Shown piece by piece: positions 17,911-26,883 of a stretch of DNA of 42,076 nucleotides. The notes under the pieces were generated by a model, which ran no database searches, was not told the DNA's origin, and was given only the letters and a program-made list of their open reading frames with translations. Origin of the DNA: Chloroflexota bacterium (GTDB taxonomy: Bacteria > Chloroflexota > Dormibacteria > Aeolococcales > Aeolococcaceae); the NCBI GenBank assembly GCA_005880445.1, contig VBGJ01000070.1, forward strand, positions 1-42,076, in the 5' to 3' direction. The position numbers and the translations under genes are program-made. Position 1 is the first letter of the stretch, and the number at the start of each line of letters is the position of its first letter.

Positions 17911-18001
17911 CGAGGCCGCAGGGTCATCCTTCAAACGGCCATCGCGGGCCGCCGAGCTGTCCCGAGACACCGCGCGCCGCGTCGGGGAGAGTTGCATTCT
18001 T

Positions 18002-18032
18002 GGCGAGCGGGGTGGCATGATCTCCGCTCGCC
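18002..18032. terminator. Strong hairpin in the rtcB-GT39 intergenic gap
   Basis: GGCGAGCGG-(13-nt loop)-CCGCTCGCC: 9-bp perfect stem; no T tract. Confidence 0.4.
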
Positions 18033-18184
18033 GCAAGGGTCGTGCGCAAGGGACGCTCACCCGGCGGCGTTAAGCGACGTAGGAAGGGATCCACAGGAAG
18101 GCGGGAAGTGCGCTTGGGGATTGATTGGGACGCTATTCGTATTGCCGTAAGGGCGGTCTGGCACGCTGAACGAGGTCGCCTGAC

Positions 18185-19939
18185 GTGACCCAGATCCGCC
18201 TCCAGAACCTGACCGCTCCGAGCGGAGCCGCGTCGGAGTTGGGGCGCCCGATCCCGCTGTGGCGCGCGCGCCGGCAATCAGCGCGAAACGCCGTCGAGGA
18301 ACTGGCGAGCGGAGCACTCCACGTTGCTCGCGCGCTCCTGCTCCGAGCCTCGAGAGTTCGCGCTGACATCGCGGTGCTCGTGCCGCTGCTCATGGGCGTC
18401 GGGTTCGTCCAAGCGACGAACATGCTGCACTGGCCGGACATCAACTTCGACGAGGGCACATACATCGGGAACGCCTGGGCTGTCCAGCATCACGGCGCCC
18501 TCGGCTTCTACACGTTCAGCTATGGCCACCCACCGCTGGCATGGATCGCCATGTCACTCTGGACGTGGGTCACCGGTTTTTTCGGCCACATCGTCTACTC
18601 GATCGACAGCGAGCGCACGTTCATGCTCGTCGTCAGCCTGGTCAGCTGCTGGCTCGTCTACCTGCTCGCGCGACGGCTTCGCATGCGCAGGGCTTTTGCA
18701 GCCGGTGCCGTGGTGCTCTTCGCACTGTCGCCACTGGCGCTGTACTTCCATCGCCTCGTGCTCCTCGACAACCCGGCCATTGCCTGGGTGCTCGCCGCGT
18801 TCGTGCTGGCTCTGTCGCCACGGCGCAGGCTCTGGGCGTTTGCGGCGAGCGGCGCATGCTTTGCCGCCGCAGTGCTGTCCAAGGAGACGGTGTTCGTGCT
18901 CCTCCCCGCGCTTGTGGTGGCGGCCGTGCAGAACTCCGACCGGCGAACGCGTCGTTACTGCCTGACGCTGTTCATATCGTTCCTCAGTATCACGCTGATC
19001 ACGTATCCGCTCTATGCGCTCCTGAAGGGCGAGCTACTTCCCGGTCAGGGCCACGTGAGTCTGGTGGGCTCGATCGTGTATCAGCTGTACAGCCGCGACA
19101 CCACGGGAAGTGTCCTGAACCCGCACAGCGCCGGGCACGCGACCGCCGCCTTCTGGCTGCAACTGGACCCGTGGCTGCTGGTGGCAGCTCTTGCGCTGTC
19201 GCCGCTTGCACTCGCCCGTCGTGGTACGAGAGCGGTCACGGTCGCATACCTCCTCCAAGTTCTGATGATCTTCCGCGCGGGATACCTGCCCAACATGTAC
19301 GTGATCGGGCTGTTGCCCTTTGCCGCCCTCATGGTGGCGGGAACCGCTGATGGGATCTGGCGCAATCTGGTGCGCGGCTGGTACATCCTGAGACGCGACC
19401 GGCGCATGCGCCGGCTCCTCCGCGCGAAGGGGAAATGGCGCGCCGCGGGCGCTCGAGCGTCCATCGCGCTGACGCCGGTCTGGGCTCTCGCACTGGCAGC
19501 GACCATCTGGCTCGCGAGTCCGGCGTGGATCCAGAGCGACCGCCGCGCGATGTCGGTGCAGCTGGACAGCTCCACGCGCGCCGCGGAGAGCTGGCTTGCC
19601 ACGCACGTCAGCCACAACCAGCGAACGCTGGTCGGAGAGGATTCGTTCTGGATCTATCTCATCGAACACGGCTTCGCGTCTCAACCGATTGCCGGTGGCT
19701 TCTACTCCCCGACGGTCGTCTCGTACTGGACCCTTGATTACGACCCTGCGGTCAAACATTATTTCCCGCAGGGCTGGCGCGAGTTCGATTACGTCGTGTC
19801 GACACTCACGATGCGCGTCACCGCCTACGAGACGCCGAACACGGCGCAGGCATTGCAGCACTCTCGTCTAGTTGTCAGCTTTGGTCGGGGTGCCGATCGA
19901 ATCGAGATCCGCACGATCAACAAGGGAATGGGCACATGA
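18185..19939 (+). CDS. Polytopic GT39/ArnT-like glycosyltransferase (Dol-P-Man/undecaprenyl-sugar dependent type)
   Basis: DINFDEGTYIGNAWAVQHHGALGFYTFSYGHPPLAWIAMSLWTWVTG (acidic DE motif in the first loop), RLRMRRAFAAGAVVLFALSPLALYFHRLVLLDNPAIAW; many TMs. Confidence 0.82.
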   Translation: MTQIRLQNLTAPSGAASELGRPIPLWRARRQSARNAVEELASGALHVARALLLRASRVRADIAVLVPLLMGVGFVQATNMLHWPDINFDEGTYIGNAWAVQHHGALGFYTFSYGHPPLAWIAMSLWTWVTGFFGHIVYSIDSERTFMLVVSLVSCWLVYLLARRLRMRRAFAAGAVVLFALSPLALYFHRLVLLDNPAIAWVLAAFVLALSPRRRLWAFAASGACFAAAVLSKETVFVLLPALVVAAVQNSDRRTRRYCLTLFISFLSITLITYPLYALLKGELLPGQGHVSLVGSIVYQLYSRDTTGSVLNPHSAGHATAAFWLQLDPWLLVAALALSPLALARRGTRAVTVAYLLQVLMIFRAGYLPNMYVIGLLPFAALMVAGTADGIWRNLVRGWYILRRDRRMRRLLRAKGKWRAAGARASIALTPVWALALAATIWLASPAWIQSDRRAMSVQLDSSTRAAESWLATHVSHNQRTLVGEDSFWIYLIEHGFASQPIAGGFYSPTVVSYWTLDYDPAVKHYFPQGWREFDYVVSTLTMRVTAYETPNTAQALQHSRLVVSFGRGADRIEIRTINKGMGT

Positions 19940-22023
19940 CTTTCCTCTACCTGATGTACATCGCTGGTTCGCTTCTGCTGGTACTGGTGACGTGGACGAC
20001 CCTCGTGTGGATGCTCGATGCGTGGCGCACGCCACGATCGCTGGCAGAAACGCGATTGAATACCCATGCGGCGGAGCCACAGCATTCCTTCTCGCTCATA
20101 GTGCCGGCCCGCCACGAGGACGAGGTGCTCGAGGCAACGCTGTCGCGGCTGGTTGCAACCGACCACCCGGCCTTCAACGTGCTCGTCGTGGTGGGGCACG
20201 ACGACGAGCCTACCCGCCGCGTCGCGCAGCGCGTCGCCCGCCAGTTTCCAAAGCTCGTCAAGGTCGTGGTCGACCGCAACATCTCCAAGAACAAGCCGAA
20301 GGCACTGAACACCGCATTGCGCCACTGCACCGGGGACATCACCGGCGTGTTCGATGCCGAGGATGTCGTGCATCCTGCGCTGCTGCGCAGGATCGATCAC
20401 TGCTTCCAGAGAACCGACGCAGACGTCGTGCAGTCCGGTGTCCAGTTGATGAACTTCCGCTCGGGTTGGCTCGCCGTCCGGAGCGCGCTCGAGTACTACT
20501 TCTGGTTTCGCAGCCGCCTACACTTTCACGCGCGGCAGGGCTTCATCCCGCTTGGGGGGAATACGGTCTTCGTGCGCACAGAGCTCCTGCGCCAGGCCGG
20601 CGGATGGGACCCCAACTGCCTCGCCGAGGACTGCGAGCTGGGCGTGCGCCTGAGCACCCTCGGCGCGCGCACGGTGGTCGTCTACGAGCCCGCGCTCGCC
20701 ACGCGTGAGGAGAGCCCGCGATCTCTTCGCGCTTTCGTGCGGCAGAGAACACGCTGGAACCAGGGATACCTCCAGACGCTGAGGAAGGGCTACTGGCGGA
20801 GCCTGCCACCGCGCCGGCGCCTGCTGGGCGTGTTCACGCTGGCGATGCCCTATCTCCTCACGCTCGCGTGGATTCTCTTCCCGCTGGCGATCGCGACCGC
20901 GTTCATCCTCAAGGCACCCATACCGGTGACGCTCGTCTCCTTCCTGCCGCTACTGCCGGCGCTATCCATCCTCGCGGTCGAGATTGCCGGTCTCAACGAG
21001 TTCGCTCGAGCGTACGGACTGCGCACATCGCTTCGAGACTACGTGCGCCTCGTGCTGGGGCTCGTGCCCTACCAGCTCGTGCTGGCGTTCGCAGCCATGC
21101 GAGCCGTGGTTCGGGAGCTGCTGGGCGCTCGAGGCTGGGAGAAGACCGCCCATTTTGGGGCGCATTTCGCGGCGTTGAGAGATGGTGTCCCCAGCGCCAT
21201 CGCGTCTCTGCAACGGGCCGCCAATGACTATGGCCTCAGCCTCGATTCGGGCGCACGCGCATTGGGCTTCAGGCGGCGGCACGCGCGCAAGACCGGAATG
21301 GTGGGCACATGCATAACCGCTCTCATCGCCGTGGTTGTGGTGCCGTTCTTCATCACGCATCTCGGCTTGAACCCGTTCATCGCCCGGGGAGGCGGCGGGA
21401 AGGCGCCGGCACAGACACGACCGTCGTGGTCCGCGCCATGGTCGCCGCCCCAGCAGGGTCCGTGGGGATTTGGAGCGTTCAACACAGCGGGTGCCTATCG
21501 CGGCGCAGCGCTTGCGACCGGGGCGGGGCAATCCCAGGGTGGGCTCGCCAATACGTATGGGGGCGTAACCCCGCCCCCACCTGGGTCGATTGGCACCCTG
21601 CCGGGCCTGCCGGGCCTGCCACCGTTGCCGTTGCCGGTGCCGTTGCCGGTGCCGCTGCCGGTGCCGCCGACGAGCCTGCCGCCGCTGCCGCCGACGAGCC
21701 TGCCGCCGGTGCCGCCGCCGCCGGCGCCGTTGCCGGCACCCACGCCGCCGCCGCCGCCGCCGCTGCCGGTGCCCACGCCGAGCCTGCCACCGGTGCCGCT
21801 GCCACCACCGCTGCCGGTGCCCACGCCGAGCCTGCCACCGGTGCCGACGCTGCCGCCGCTGCCGGTGCCCACGCCGAGCCTGTCGTCGGTGCCGCCGCCG
21901 CCACCACTGCCGGTGCCCACGCCGAGCCTGCCGCCGGTGCCGACGCCGCCGCCACCACCGCTGCCGGTGCCCACGCCGAGCCCGCGCCCGGTGCCCACGC
22001 CCGGCGTGCCGAGCATCGGCTGA
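19936..22023 (+). CDS. Membrane family-2 (processive-like) glycosyltransferase with C-terminal extracellular proline-rich repeat tail
   Basis: SLIVPARHEDEVLEATLSRL, DITGVFDAEDVVHP, GFIPLGGNTVFVRTELLRQAGGWD, LAEDCELGVRLS, QRTRWNQGYLQT (Q-RxxRW), C-terminal TMs, then PLPVPTPSLPPVP repeats. Confidence 0.88.
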   Translation: MTFLYLMYIAGSLLLVLVTWTTLVWMLDAWRTPRSLAETRLNTHAAEPQHSFSLIVPARHEDEVLEATLSRLVATDHPAFNVLVVVGHDDEPTRRVAQRVARQFPKLVKVVVDRNISKNKPKALNTALRHCTGDITGVFDAEDVVHPALLRRIDHCFQRTDADVVQSGVQLMNFRSGWLAVRSALEYYFWFRSRLHFHARQGFIPLGGNTVFVRTELLRQAGGWDPNCLAEDCELGVRLSTLGARTVVVYEPALATREESPRSLRAFVRQRTRWNQGYLQTLRKGYWRSLPPRRRLLGVFTLAMPYLLTLAWILFPLAIATAFILKAPIPVTLVSFLPLLPALSILAVEIAGLNEFARAYGLRTSLRDYVRLVLGLVPYQLVLAFAAMRAVVRELLGARGWEKTAHFGAHFAALRDGVPSAIASLQRAANDYGLSLDSGARALGFRRRHARKTGMVGTCITALIAVVVVPFFITHLGLNPFIARGGGGKAPAQTRPSWSAPWSPPQQGPWGFGAFNTAGAYRGAALATGAGQSQGGLANTYGGVTPPPPGSIGTLPGLPGLPPLPLPVPLPVPLPVPPTSLPPLPPTSLPPVPPPPAPLPAPTPPPPPPLPVPTPSLPPVPLPPPLPVPTPSLPPVPTLPPLPVPTPSLSSVPPPPPLPVPTPSLPPVPTPPPPPLPVPTPSPRPVPTPGVPSIG
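21763..22008 (+). repeat. Coding minisatellite, four units (48, 48, 48, 54 nt) plus a partial fifth
   Basis: Units begin CTGCCGGTGCCCACGCCGAGC at 21763, 21811, 21859, 21907 and 21961; encode LPVPTPSLPPVPxPPP. Confidence 0.85.
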
Positions 22024-22036
22024 TGCGCGAGCGTCA

Positions 22037-23077
22037 ATGCTCCTCGGAAATGTCGCACGGACCACTGTCGTCGTCGTCATCGCCGTGTGCGTGTGCCTCG
22101 ACGCGGGAGACACGGTTGCCCAACCCGCCGGAGGCGCCCCTCGCGGGCGTGCTGCGCCGCAATCCGGAGGCGCTCATCGCGGGCACCTGGCTGCTCCGCT
22201 GCCACATCGGCCGGCAGCGAGACCCAGCTCAACCCCCCATCCTGTCGTCTCGCCAAGCGTTGTTCACGGCGCAGGCGCGAACATCGATGTCAACCTCAGC
22301 TCCAATCTCGCCGCGGCGATGACGACGCTGCACCTGCGCACCGTGCGCGACGCGCACGACGACCCCGACCTGGCGAGTCACCTCGAGCAGATGGAAGCCG
22401 CCGGCATCCAGCCGCTCATCGTCATGTACGGGTGCAGTGTCAGCGATGCCCATCGGCTGGCGGACAACAGGTTCTTGCTGCAGCGGGTACATCGGATTTT
22501 CGGTGACGCCAGCATCTGGTGGGAGCTGGGAAACGAGAACGACATCCAGTGCGGTCTCACGGCCCGGCAGTACACCGCGATGTGGAACGGGGAGATCCCT
22601 GCACTTCGGAACATTTACCCTCACGACTGGTTCGGTGGGCCGGTCACCTTCCAGGCGAATCCAAGCTTCATCGCCTACTTCGTGGCACACGCTTCGCCAG
22701 GTCCCGACTTCATCTCGTGGCACGAATACACGTGCAGCAGCGCCGACTCGGCGCGCACGTGTATTGACAATGTCGCCCGGTGGCCAGCGCACATCGCGAC
22801 CACGCGGCAGCGCATCAGCGCCGAGGGATTGTCGGCGCCGCCTGTGTTCATCACGGAGTGGAACTACGCTCCAGACGGCGGGGTCGCATCGGACGGTAAG
22901 CACGGCAACGCGACCTTCATGAATCAGTGGACGACGATGGCCCTGCGAACGCTCGCAGAGAACGACGTTGCCGAGAGCTACCAGTTCGACACATCCGGCG
23001 TCTTGCCTCTGGTTGATTCCCGCGGGACAGCCACGGCGCAGGGCGTGGCGTTCTCCGGCTTTTGGGGGTCGCGGTGA
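22037..23077 (+). CDS. Secreted glycoside-hydrolase-like protein (clan GH-A-type)
   Basis: Start ATG 22037 (MLLGNVARTTVVVVIAVCVCLDAG signal/TM). IWWELGNENDIQCG (Asn-Glu acid/base-like) and PPVFITEWNYAP (nucleophile-like Glu) fit a GH-A TIM barrel. The track N-terminus (21590) is the wrong reading of the proline-rich repeats. Confidence 0.65.
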   Translation: MLLGNVARTTVVVVIAVCVCLDAGDTVAQPAGGAPRGRAAPQSGGAHRGHLAAPLPHRPAARPSSTPHPVVSPSVVHGAGANIDVNLSSNLAAAMTTLHLRTVRDAHDDPDLASHLEQMEAAGIQPLIVMYGCSVSDAHRLADNRFLLQRVHRIFGDASIWWELGNENDIQCGLTARQYTAMWNGEIPALRNIYPHDWFGGPVTFQANPSFIAYFVAHASPGPDFISWHEYTCSSADSARTCIDNVARWPAHIATTRQRISAEGLSAPPVFITEWNYAPDGGVASDGKHGNATFMNQWTTMALRTLAENDVAESYQFDTSGVLPLVDSRGTATAQGVAFSGFWGSR

Positions 23078-25200
23078 ACCCACGCTCCCACGAGACGGAA
23101 CGGAATCGGGCGCTCTCAGAGTCGCGCGCGGGGCGGCTGCATGTGGGACTGCTAGGGAGCTTCCGCGTCGAGGGACCCCAGGGCATCGTTCCCGAGAGCG
23201 CCTGGCTGCAGCGGCGATCGGCCAAGACGCTGCTGAAGCTGGTCGCGACCGATCCCGCCCATATGCTCCATCGCGAACAGATCATGGAAATGCTCTGGCG
23301 TGACGTCAACGCCGCGTCCGCGCGCAACAGTTTCGCGAAGGCATTGCACGCCGCCCGCCACGCGCTCGAGCCCCAGCGCACACGAGGGTCGAACACGTAC
23401 CTCCTGCTCCACGACGACATGCTTTGGCTCGACACCGAGAACGTCATCGTCGATGCCGACCGATTTGAGCGATTGGCGACCGCGGCGCTCGAGCGGGGAG
23501 ATCTCGAGCGGTACGAGATCGCGCTTGCGGCGTATTCCGGTGAGCTCCTTCCTGCAGACCGCTATGAGGACTGGTCTTACGGCCGCCGCGACTACCTCGC
23601 GTACTTGCATACGAAATTGCTGCGGGGAGCCGCCGAGGCCCTGGAAAGAATGGGCTCCAGTCAGCAGGCAGTAGACCATCTGCTCATCGCGCTGCAGCAC
23701 GACCCGGCGAACGAGGTCATTCATCGACAGCTCATCCGCATCTACGCGGAGCAAGGCATGCGTGGCGAAGCGGTGCGCCAATTCCACGCTTGCCGCGATG
23801 CGCTCAAGCACACGCTGGATGTGAGTCCTGATGCGCAGACCGTTGCCCTGTATGAGGACATCGTCGCCGACCGATTCCAGAGACGAGGTCCAACATACGC
23901 GCAGATTTCGAATTTCGGTGACGCCGGCACTGCGCCCTTGTGTCGGGCCGTATCCGAACCCCCCTTCGTCGGTCGTGACGAGTCGCTTCGGCTGCTGCGG
24001 GACCGACTGAAGCTCGCGGATGAGATGAGGGGTGGCCTCATTCTGCTCAGCGGTGAGGCAGGGGTCGGCAAGACGCGCTTGGTGGCCGAGTTCGTCGCCG
24101 AAGCGAGTGAGCGCGGCGCGACGGTGCTCGTCGGAGGCACCACGACCCATCCAAGGATGCTCCCCTACAGCGCATTCAGCCTCGCCATCGAGAGTCACGT
24201 GGCCAGCCAGCCGGACGACGAACGCCAGCGGCTGGCCGATAGGCATAGAGCATTGGTCCGGCTCATACCGTCGCTTGGAGTGGAAGCGAACCCATGGTTC
24301 GACCGAGCCGGCTCGGTCGCCCGCCACAGTCATCTCGTGGCCGCAATTGTCCGCTTGCTGACAGACCTGGCCGCAGAACGCACGGTCGTGCTGACAGTGG
24401 GAGACCTCGACGCGATCGATCCGCTGAGCTTGCAGCTGCTCTGGTATCTGGCACATCTGGCCGGCAACCGGAGATGGGTCATCGTCGCCACGTGCCGCGA
24501 GGAACGATTGGATGCAGAGAGTGAGCTTCTGGGCGCTCTCGATGCCGCCGTGCACCAAGGCGTATGCACACACATGCGGCTGCCATGCCTCCCCCGGCCG
24601 GAGTGCGACCAGCTTGTACGTGCGATCCTGCGCGACTACCCAGTCGACGGCGTGCTGCTGGATCATATGTTTTCGCTCACACTGGGGAATGCGCTGTTTG
24701 TCGTGGAGCTGGCCCGAGCGTTGCGAGAGTGCGGTGATGTCGACGCGACTGCGGCTACACCCACCACGTTGTCGCACGTTTCGAAGCATGTGCCCGAAGC
24801 CATCAGGAAGCTCGTGGAATCGACCGTATCCAACCTAGAACCGAATGTGCGCCAGGTTCTTCGACTCGTTGCCGCCGCTCAAGGCGACCTCACACTGGCG
24901 GAGCTTCGAGTCGCCGCGAAGGCGTTGCGACCTTCAGTGCCAGCCGCAGCCTTCTTCGATGCACTGGACCGGGCGCTGGCAGTGCAGATGATCGAGGAGC
25001 TGGAAGGAACGTATTCGTTTCGGCACCCGCTGGTCGGTGCAACCTTGTATGAGAGGCTCCCCGCTCACCGCCGTCTCCAGTACGAGGCGGCGCTGCGGCC
25101 CGCCCGGAGGATGGATGGGAAACTCTCGAAGCTCACCGTGCTCACCGCACCGGTACCTGCATCGGGTCCTGTGGCCCGTCGTGTGGAGGTGACCCAATGA
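23074..25200 (+). CDS. SARP/BTAD-type transcriptional regulator with AAA ATPase domain
   Basis: HVGLLGSFRVEGPQG...RRSAKTLLKLVATDPAHMLHREQIMEMLWRD...SARNSFAKALHAARHALEP (OmpR-like wHTH + BTAD), then PPFVGRDESLRLLRDRL...ILLSGEAGVGKTRLVAEFV. GTG start at 23074 overlaps the upstream stop. Confidence 0.88.
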   Translation: MNPRSHETERNRALSESRAGRLHVGLLGSFRVEGPQGIVPESAWLQRRSAKTLLKLVATDPAHMLHREQIMEMLWRDVNAASARNSFAKALHAARHALEPQRTRGSNTYLLLHDDMLWLDTENVIVDADRFERLATAALERGDLERYEIALAAYSGELLPADRYEDWSYGRRDYLAYLHTKLLRGAAEALERMGSSQQAVDHLLIALQHDPANEVIHRQLIRIYAEQGMRGEAVRQFHACRDALKHTLDVSPDAQTVALYEDIVADRFQRRGPTYAQISNFGDAGTAPLCRAVSEPPFVGRDESLRLLRDRLKLADEMRGGLILLSGEAGVGKTRLVAEFVAEASERGATVLVGGTTTHPRMLPYSAFSLAIESHVASQPDDERQRLADRHRALVRLIPSLGVEANPWFDRAGSVARHSHLVAAIVRLLTDLAAERTVVLTVGDLDAIDPLSLQLLWYLAHLAGNRRWVIVATCREERLDAESELLGALDAAVHQGVCTHMRLPCLPRPECDQLVRAILRDYPVDGVLLDHMFSLTLGNALFVVELARALRECGDVDATAATPTTLSHVSKHVPEAIRKLVESTVSNLEPNVRQVLRLVAAAQGDLTLAELRVAAKALRPSVPAAAFFDALDRALAVQMIEELEGTYSFRHPLVGATLYERLPAHRRLQYEAALRPARRMDGKLSKLTVLTAPVPASGPVARRVEVTQ

Positions 25201-25415
25201 CCTGCCCGCAGTGTGGTGCCGCAACGCCCGACGACGAGTGGAACTGCACTTCATGCCGCATCAACCTCTACTGGGCCAGCCGCCACTATCCAGAGTTGGC
25301 CAAGGGTTCGGGGGATAGCCCGACGCTTCATTCGCGGCGACCGCAAGGAACTGGAAGAGCATCGGAATATGCATGGAATCACCAACGCGTAGGCTTCACG
25401 GCAGCTTGGCGCTAG
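25197..25415 (+). CDS. Small zinc-ribbon protein (72 aa)
   Basis: MTCPQCGAATPDDEWNCTSCRINLYWASRHYPELAKGS: CxxC...CxxC; ATGA overlap with the SARP stop. Confidence 0.65.
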   Translation: MTCPQCGAATPDDEWNCTSCRINLYWASRHYPELAKGSGDSPTLHSRRPQGTGRASEYAWNHQRVGFTAAWR

Positions 25416-25443
25416 GGGGGTAACTAGCGCTAAGGGGGAAACT
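25408..25443 (+). repeat. 18-bp tandem direct repeat, candidate operator
   Basis: GGCGCTAGGGGGGTAACT / AGCGCTAAGGGGGAAACT, 15 of 18 positions identical, between the zinc-ribbon ORF and the GT2 gene at 25464. Confidence 0.6.
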
Positions 25444-25463
25444 GGAAGGAAGGGAACGGAGAC

Positions 25464-26855
25464 ATGACTGTCCGCCTCGACACACGACTGTCGGGCATGG
25501 CTTGGGACGGCGATCAGCCGAACGCTCCGGACGCCGAGACGACCTCTTGCAGCGTCGGGATCATGGCGTACAACGAAGAAGCGAACATCGCCAGCGCGAT
25601 CAATACGATCCTGCCGCAGCGTCTTGCTTCCGGCAGGATCGACGAGCTGATCGTGGTCGCCAGCGGCTGCACGGATCGCACCGCTGAGATCGTCGCGAAG
25701 ATCGCGAAGCGCGAGCCTAGAGTTCGCCTCATTGTGCAGCCGCGTCGCGAGGGGAAGGCCTCCGCCATCAACCTCTTCATCGAAGCGGCGCGATCGCCTG
25801 TGCTGCTCATGGTCGGCGCGGATGTGCTGGTCGAGGAGGGGACGATCGAGGCGATGGTCCGCAATTTCGACGATCCAACGGTCGGCATGGTCGGCGGGCA
25901 TGCCATCCCGGTCAACGACGAGACGAGATTTCTCGGATATGCCGCTCATCTGCTCTGGCGCCTTCACGACCGGCTGGCGCGGGAGGCGCCGAAACTTGGC
26001 GAGATCGTCTCGTTCCGCAATGTGGTGCCGAGCCTCCCGGTCGACACGTCGGTCGACGAGATCTCACTCCAAGCGCTGATAACCCAACTGGGATACCGGA
26101 CCGTGTACGAGCCCAAGGCCATCGTTTACAACCGCGGCCCCGGAACAGTGCGGGACTTCGTGCGTCAACGGCGGCGGATCTTCGCTGGTCACCTGCGTGT
26201 GCGCAAGCAACAGGGGTATGCGGCGTCCACGATGAGCATCCGGCGGATCGGCCGCGCGTTTCGAGGATCGGGGGCCTTCAGCTCGCTGCGCGCGGTTCTC
26301 TGGACGACGTGCACGATCGCACTCGAGGCGACTGCCCGCGCGCTCGGCCGATATGACTTCGTGCGTCGCCACTCGCATCACGTATGGCGACCCATCAGCA
26401 CAACCAAGCGCTACATCGCGGAGGGCGCCATCGGTCAGCTGCAGCCCAGCGTGCTTGTGTTCCACATCGTCAATTTCCACCGACAGCAGCTGGAATTCGG
26501 CATGCGCGCCAGCAAGCAGATGGCCGGACGGGTGCTGCAATACATCCGGCTGTCCCTGGGGCCGAATTCGCAAGTCTCAGTGCAGCGAGGTGGCACGATC
26601 ATCGCTGTCATACCGGCTCCGCGCGAGGAGGCCGAGCGCATCGCAGGCGAGATTGTGCGTGGCCTCGATGACGGAGCGTTGGACCTCCATGACTCGACAG
26701 ACGGCCCGACGATCCGGCTCGCCTGCGGGATCATCGCGTTCTCGTTCGCCGGGCAGGCGGCGGCTGGGTCCGTGCAAGCGGCTGGACTGGCACCAGGGGA
26801 CTTCGGCACCGGACTCGATCGCCGTCTCGACGAAGCCCTTTCCGAGGCCGTCTAG
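25464..26855 (+). CDS. Family-2 glycosyltransferase
   Basis: CSVGIMAYNEEANIASAINTILPQ...LIVVASGCTDRTAEIVAKIA...REGKASAINLFIEAARSPVLLMVGADVLVEEGTIEAM...RQRRRIFAGHLRVR. Confidence 0.9.
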   Translation: MTVRLDTRLSGMAWDGDQPNAPDAETTSCSVGIMAYNEEANIASAINTILPQRLASGRIDELIVVASGCTDRTAEIVAKIAKREPRVRLIVQPRREGKASAINLFIEAARSPVLLMVGADVLVEEGTIEAMVRNFDDPTVGMVGGHAIPVNDETRFLGYAAHLLWRLHDRLAREAPKLGEIVSFRNVVPSLPVDTSVDEISLQALITQLGYRTVYEPKAIVYNRGPGTVRDFVRQRRRIFAGHLRVRKQQGYAASTMSIRRIGRAFRGSGAFSSLRAVLWTTCTIALEATARALGRYDFVRRHSHHVWRPISTTKRYIAEGAIGQLQPSVLVFHIVNFHRQQLEFGMRASKQMAGRVLQYIRLSLGPNSQVSVQRGGTIIAVIPAPREEAERIAGEIVRGLDDGALDLHDSTDGPTIRLACGIIAFSFAGQAAAGSVQAAGLAPGDFGTGLDRRLDEALSEAV

Positions 26856-26883
26856 CCGCAATGCCACTGAGGACGAGTAATCG

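Noticed and set aside
21763-22008. Possible CRISPR array from regular repeats
   Set aside because: Contiguous coding minisatellite without unique spacers; in frame with the GT2.
21590-22036. N-terminal CRRCRRRRCR extension of ORF 21590..23077 and glycine-rich antisense ORF 21495..22058
   Set aside because: Out-of-frame readings of the Pro-rich minisatellite; the codon periodicity keeps all frames open.
23152-24789. 545-aa minus-strand ORF
   Set aside because: Antisense shadow of the SARP/BTAD gene.
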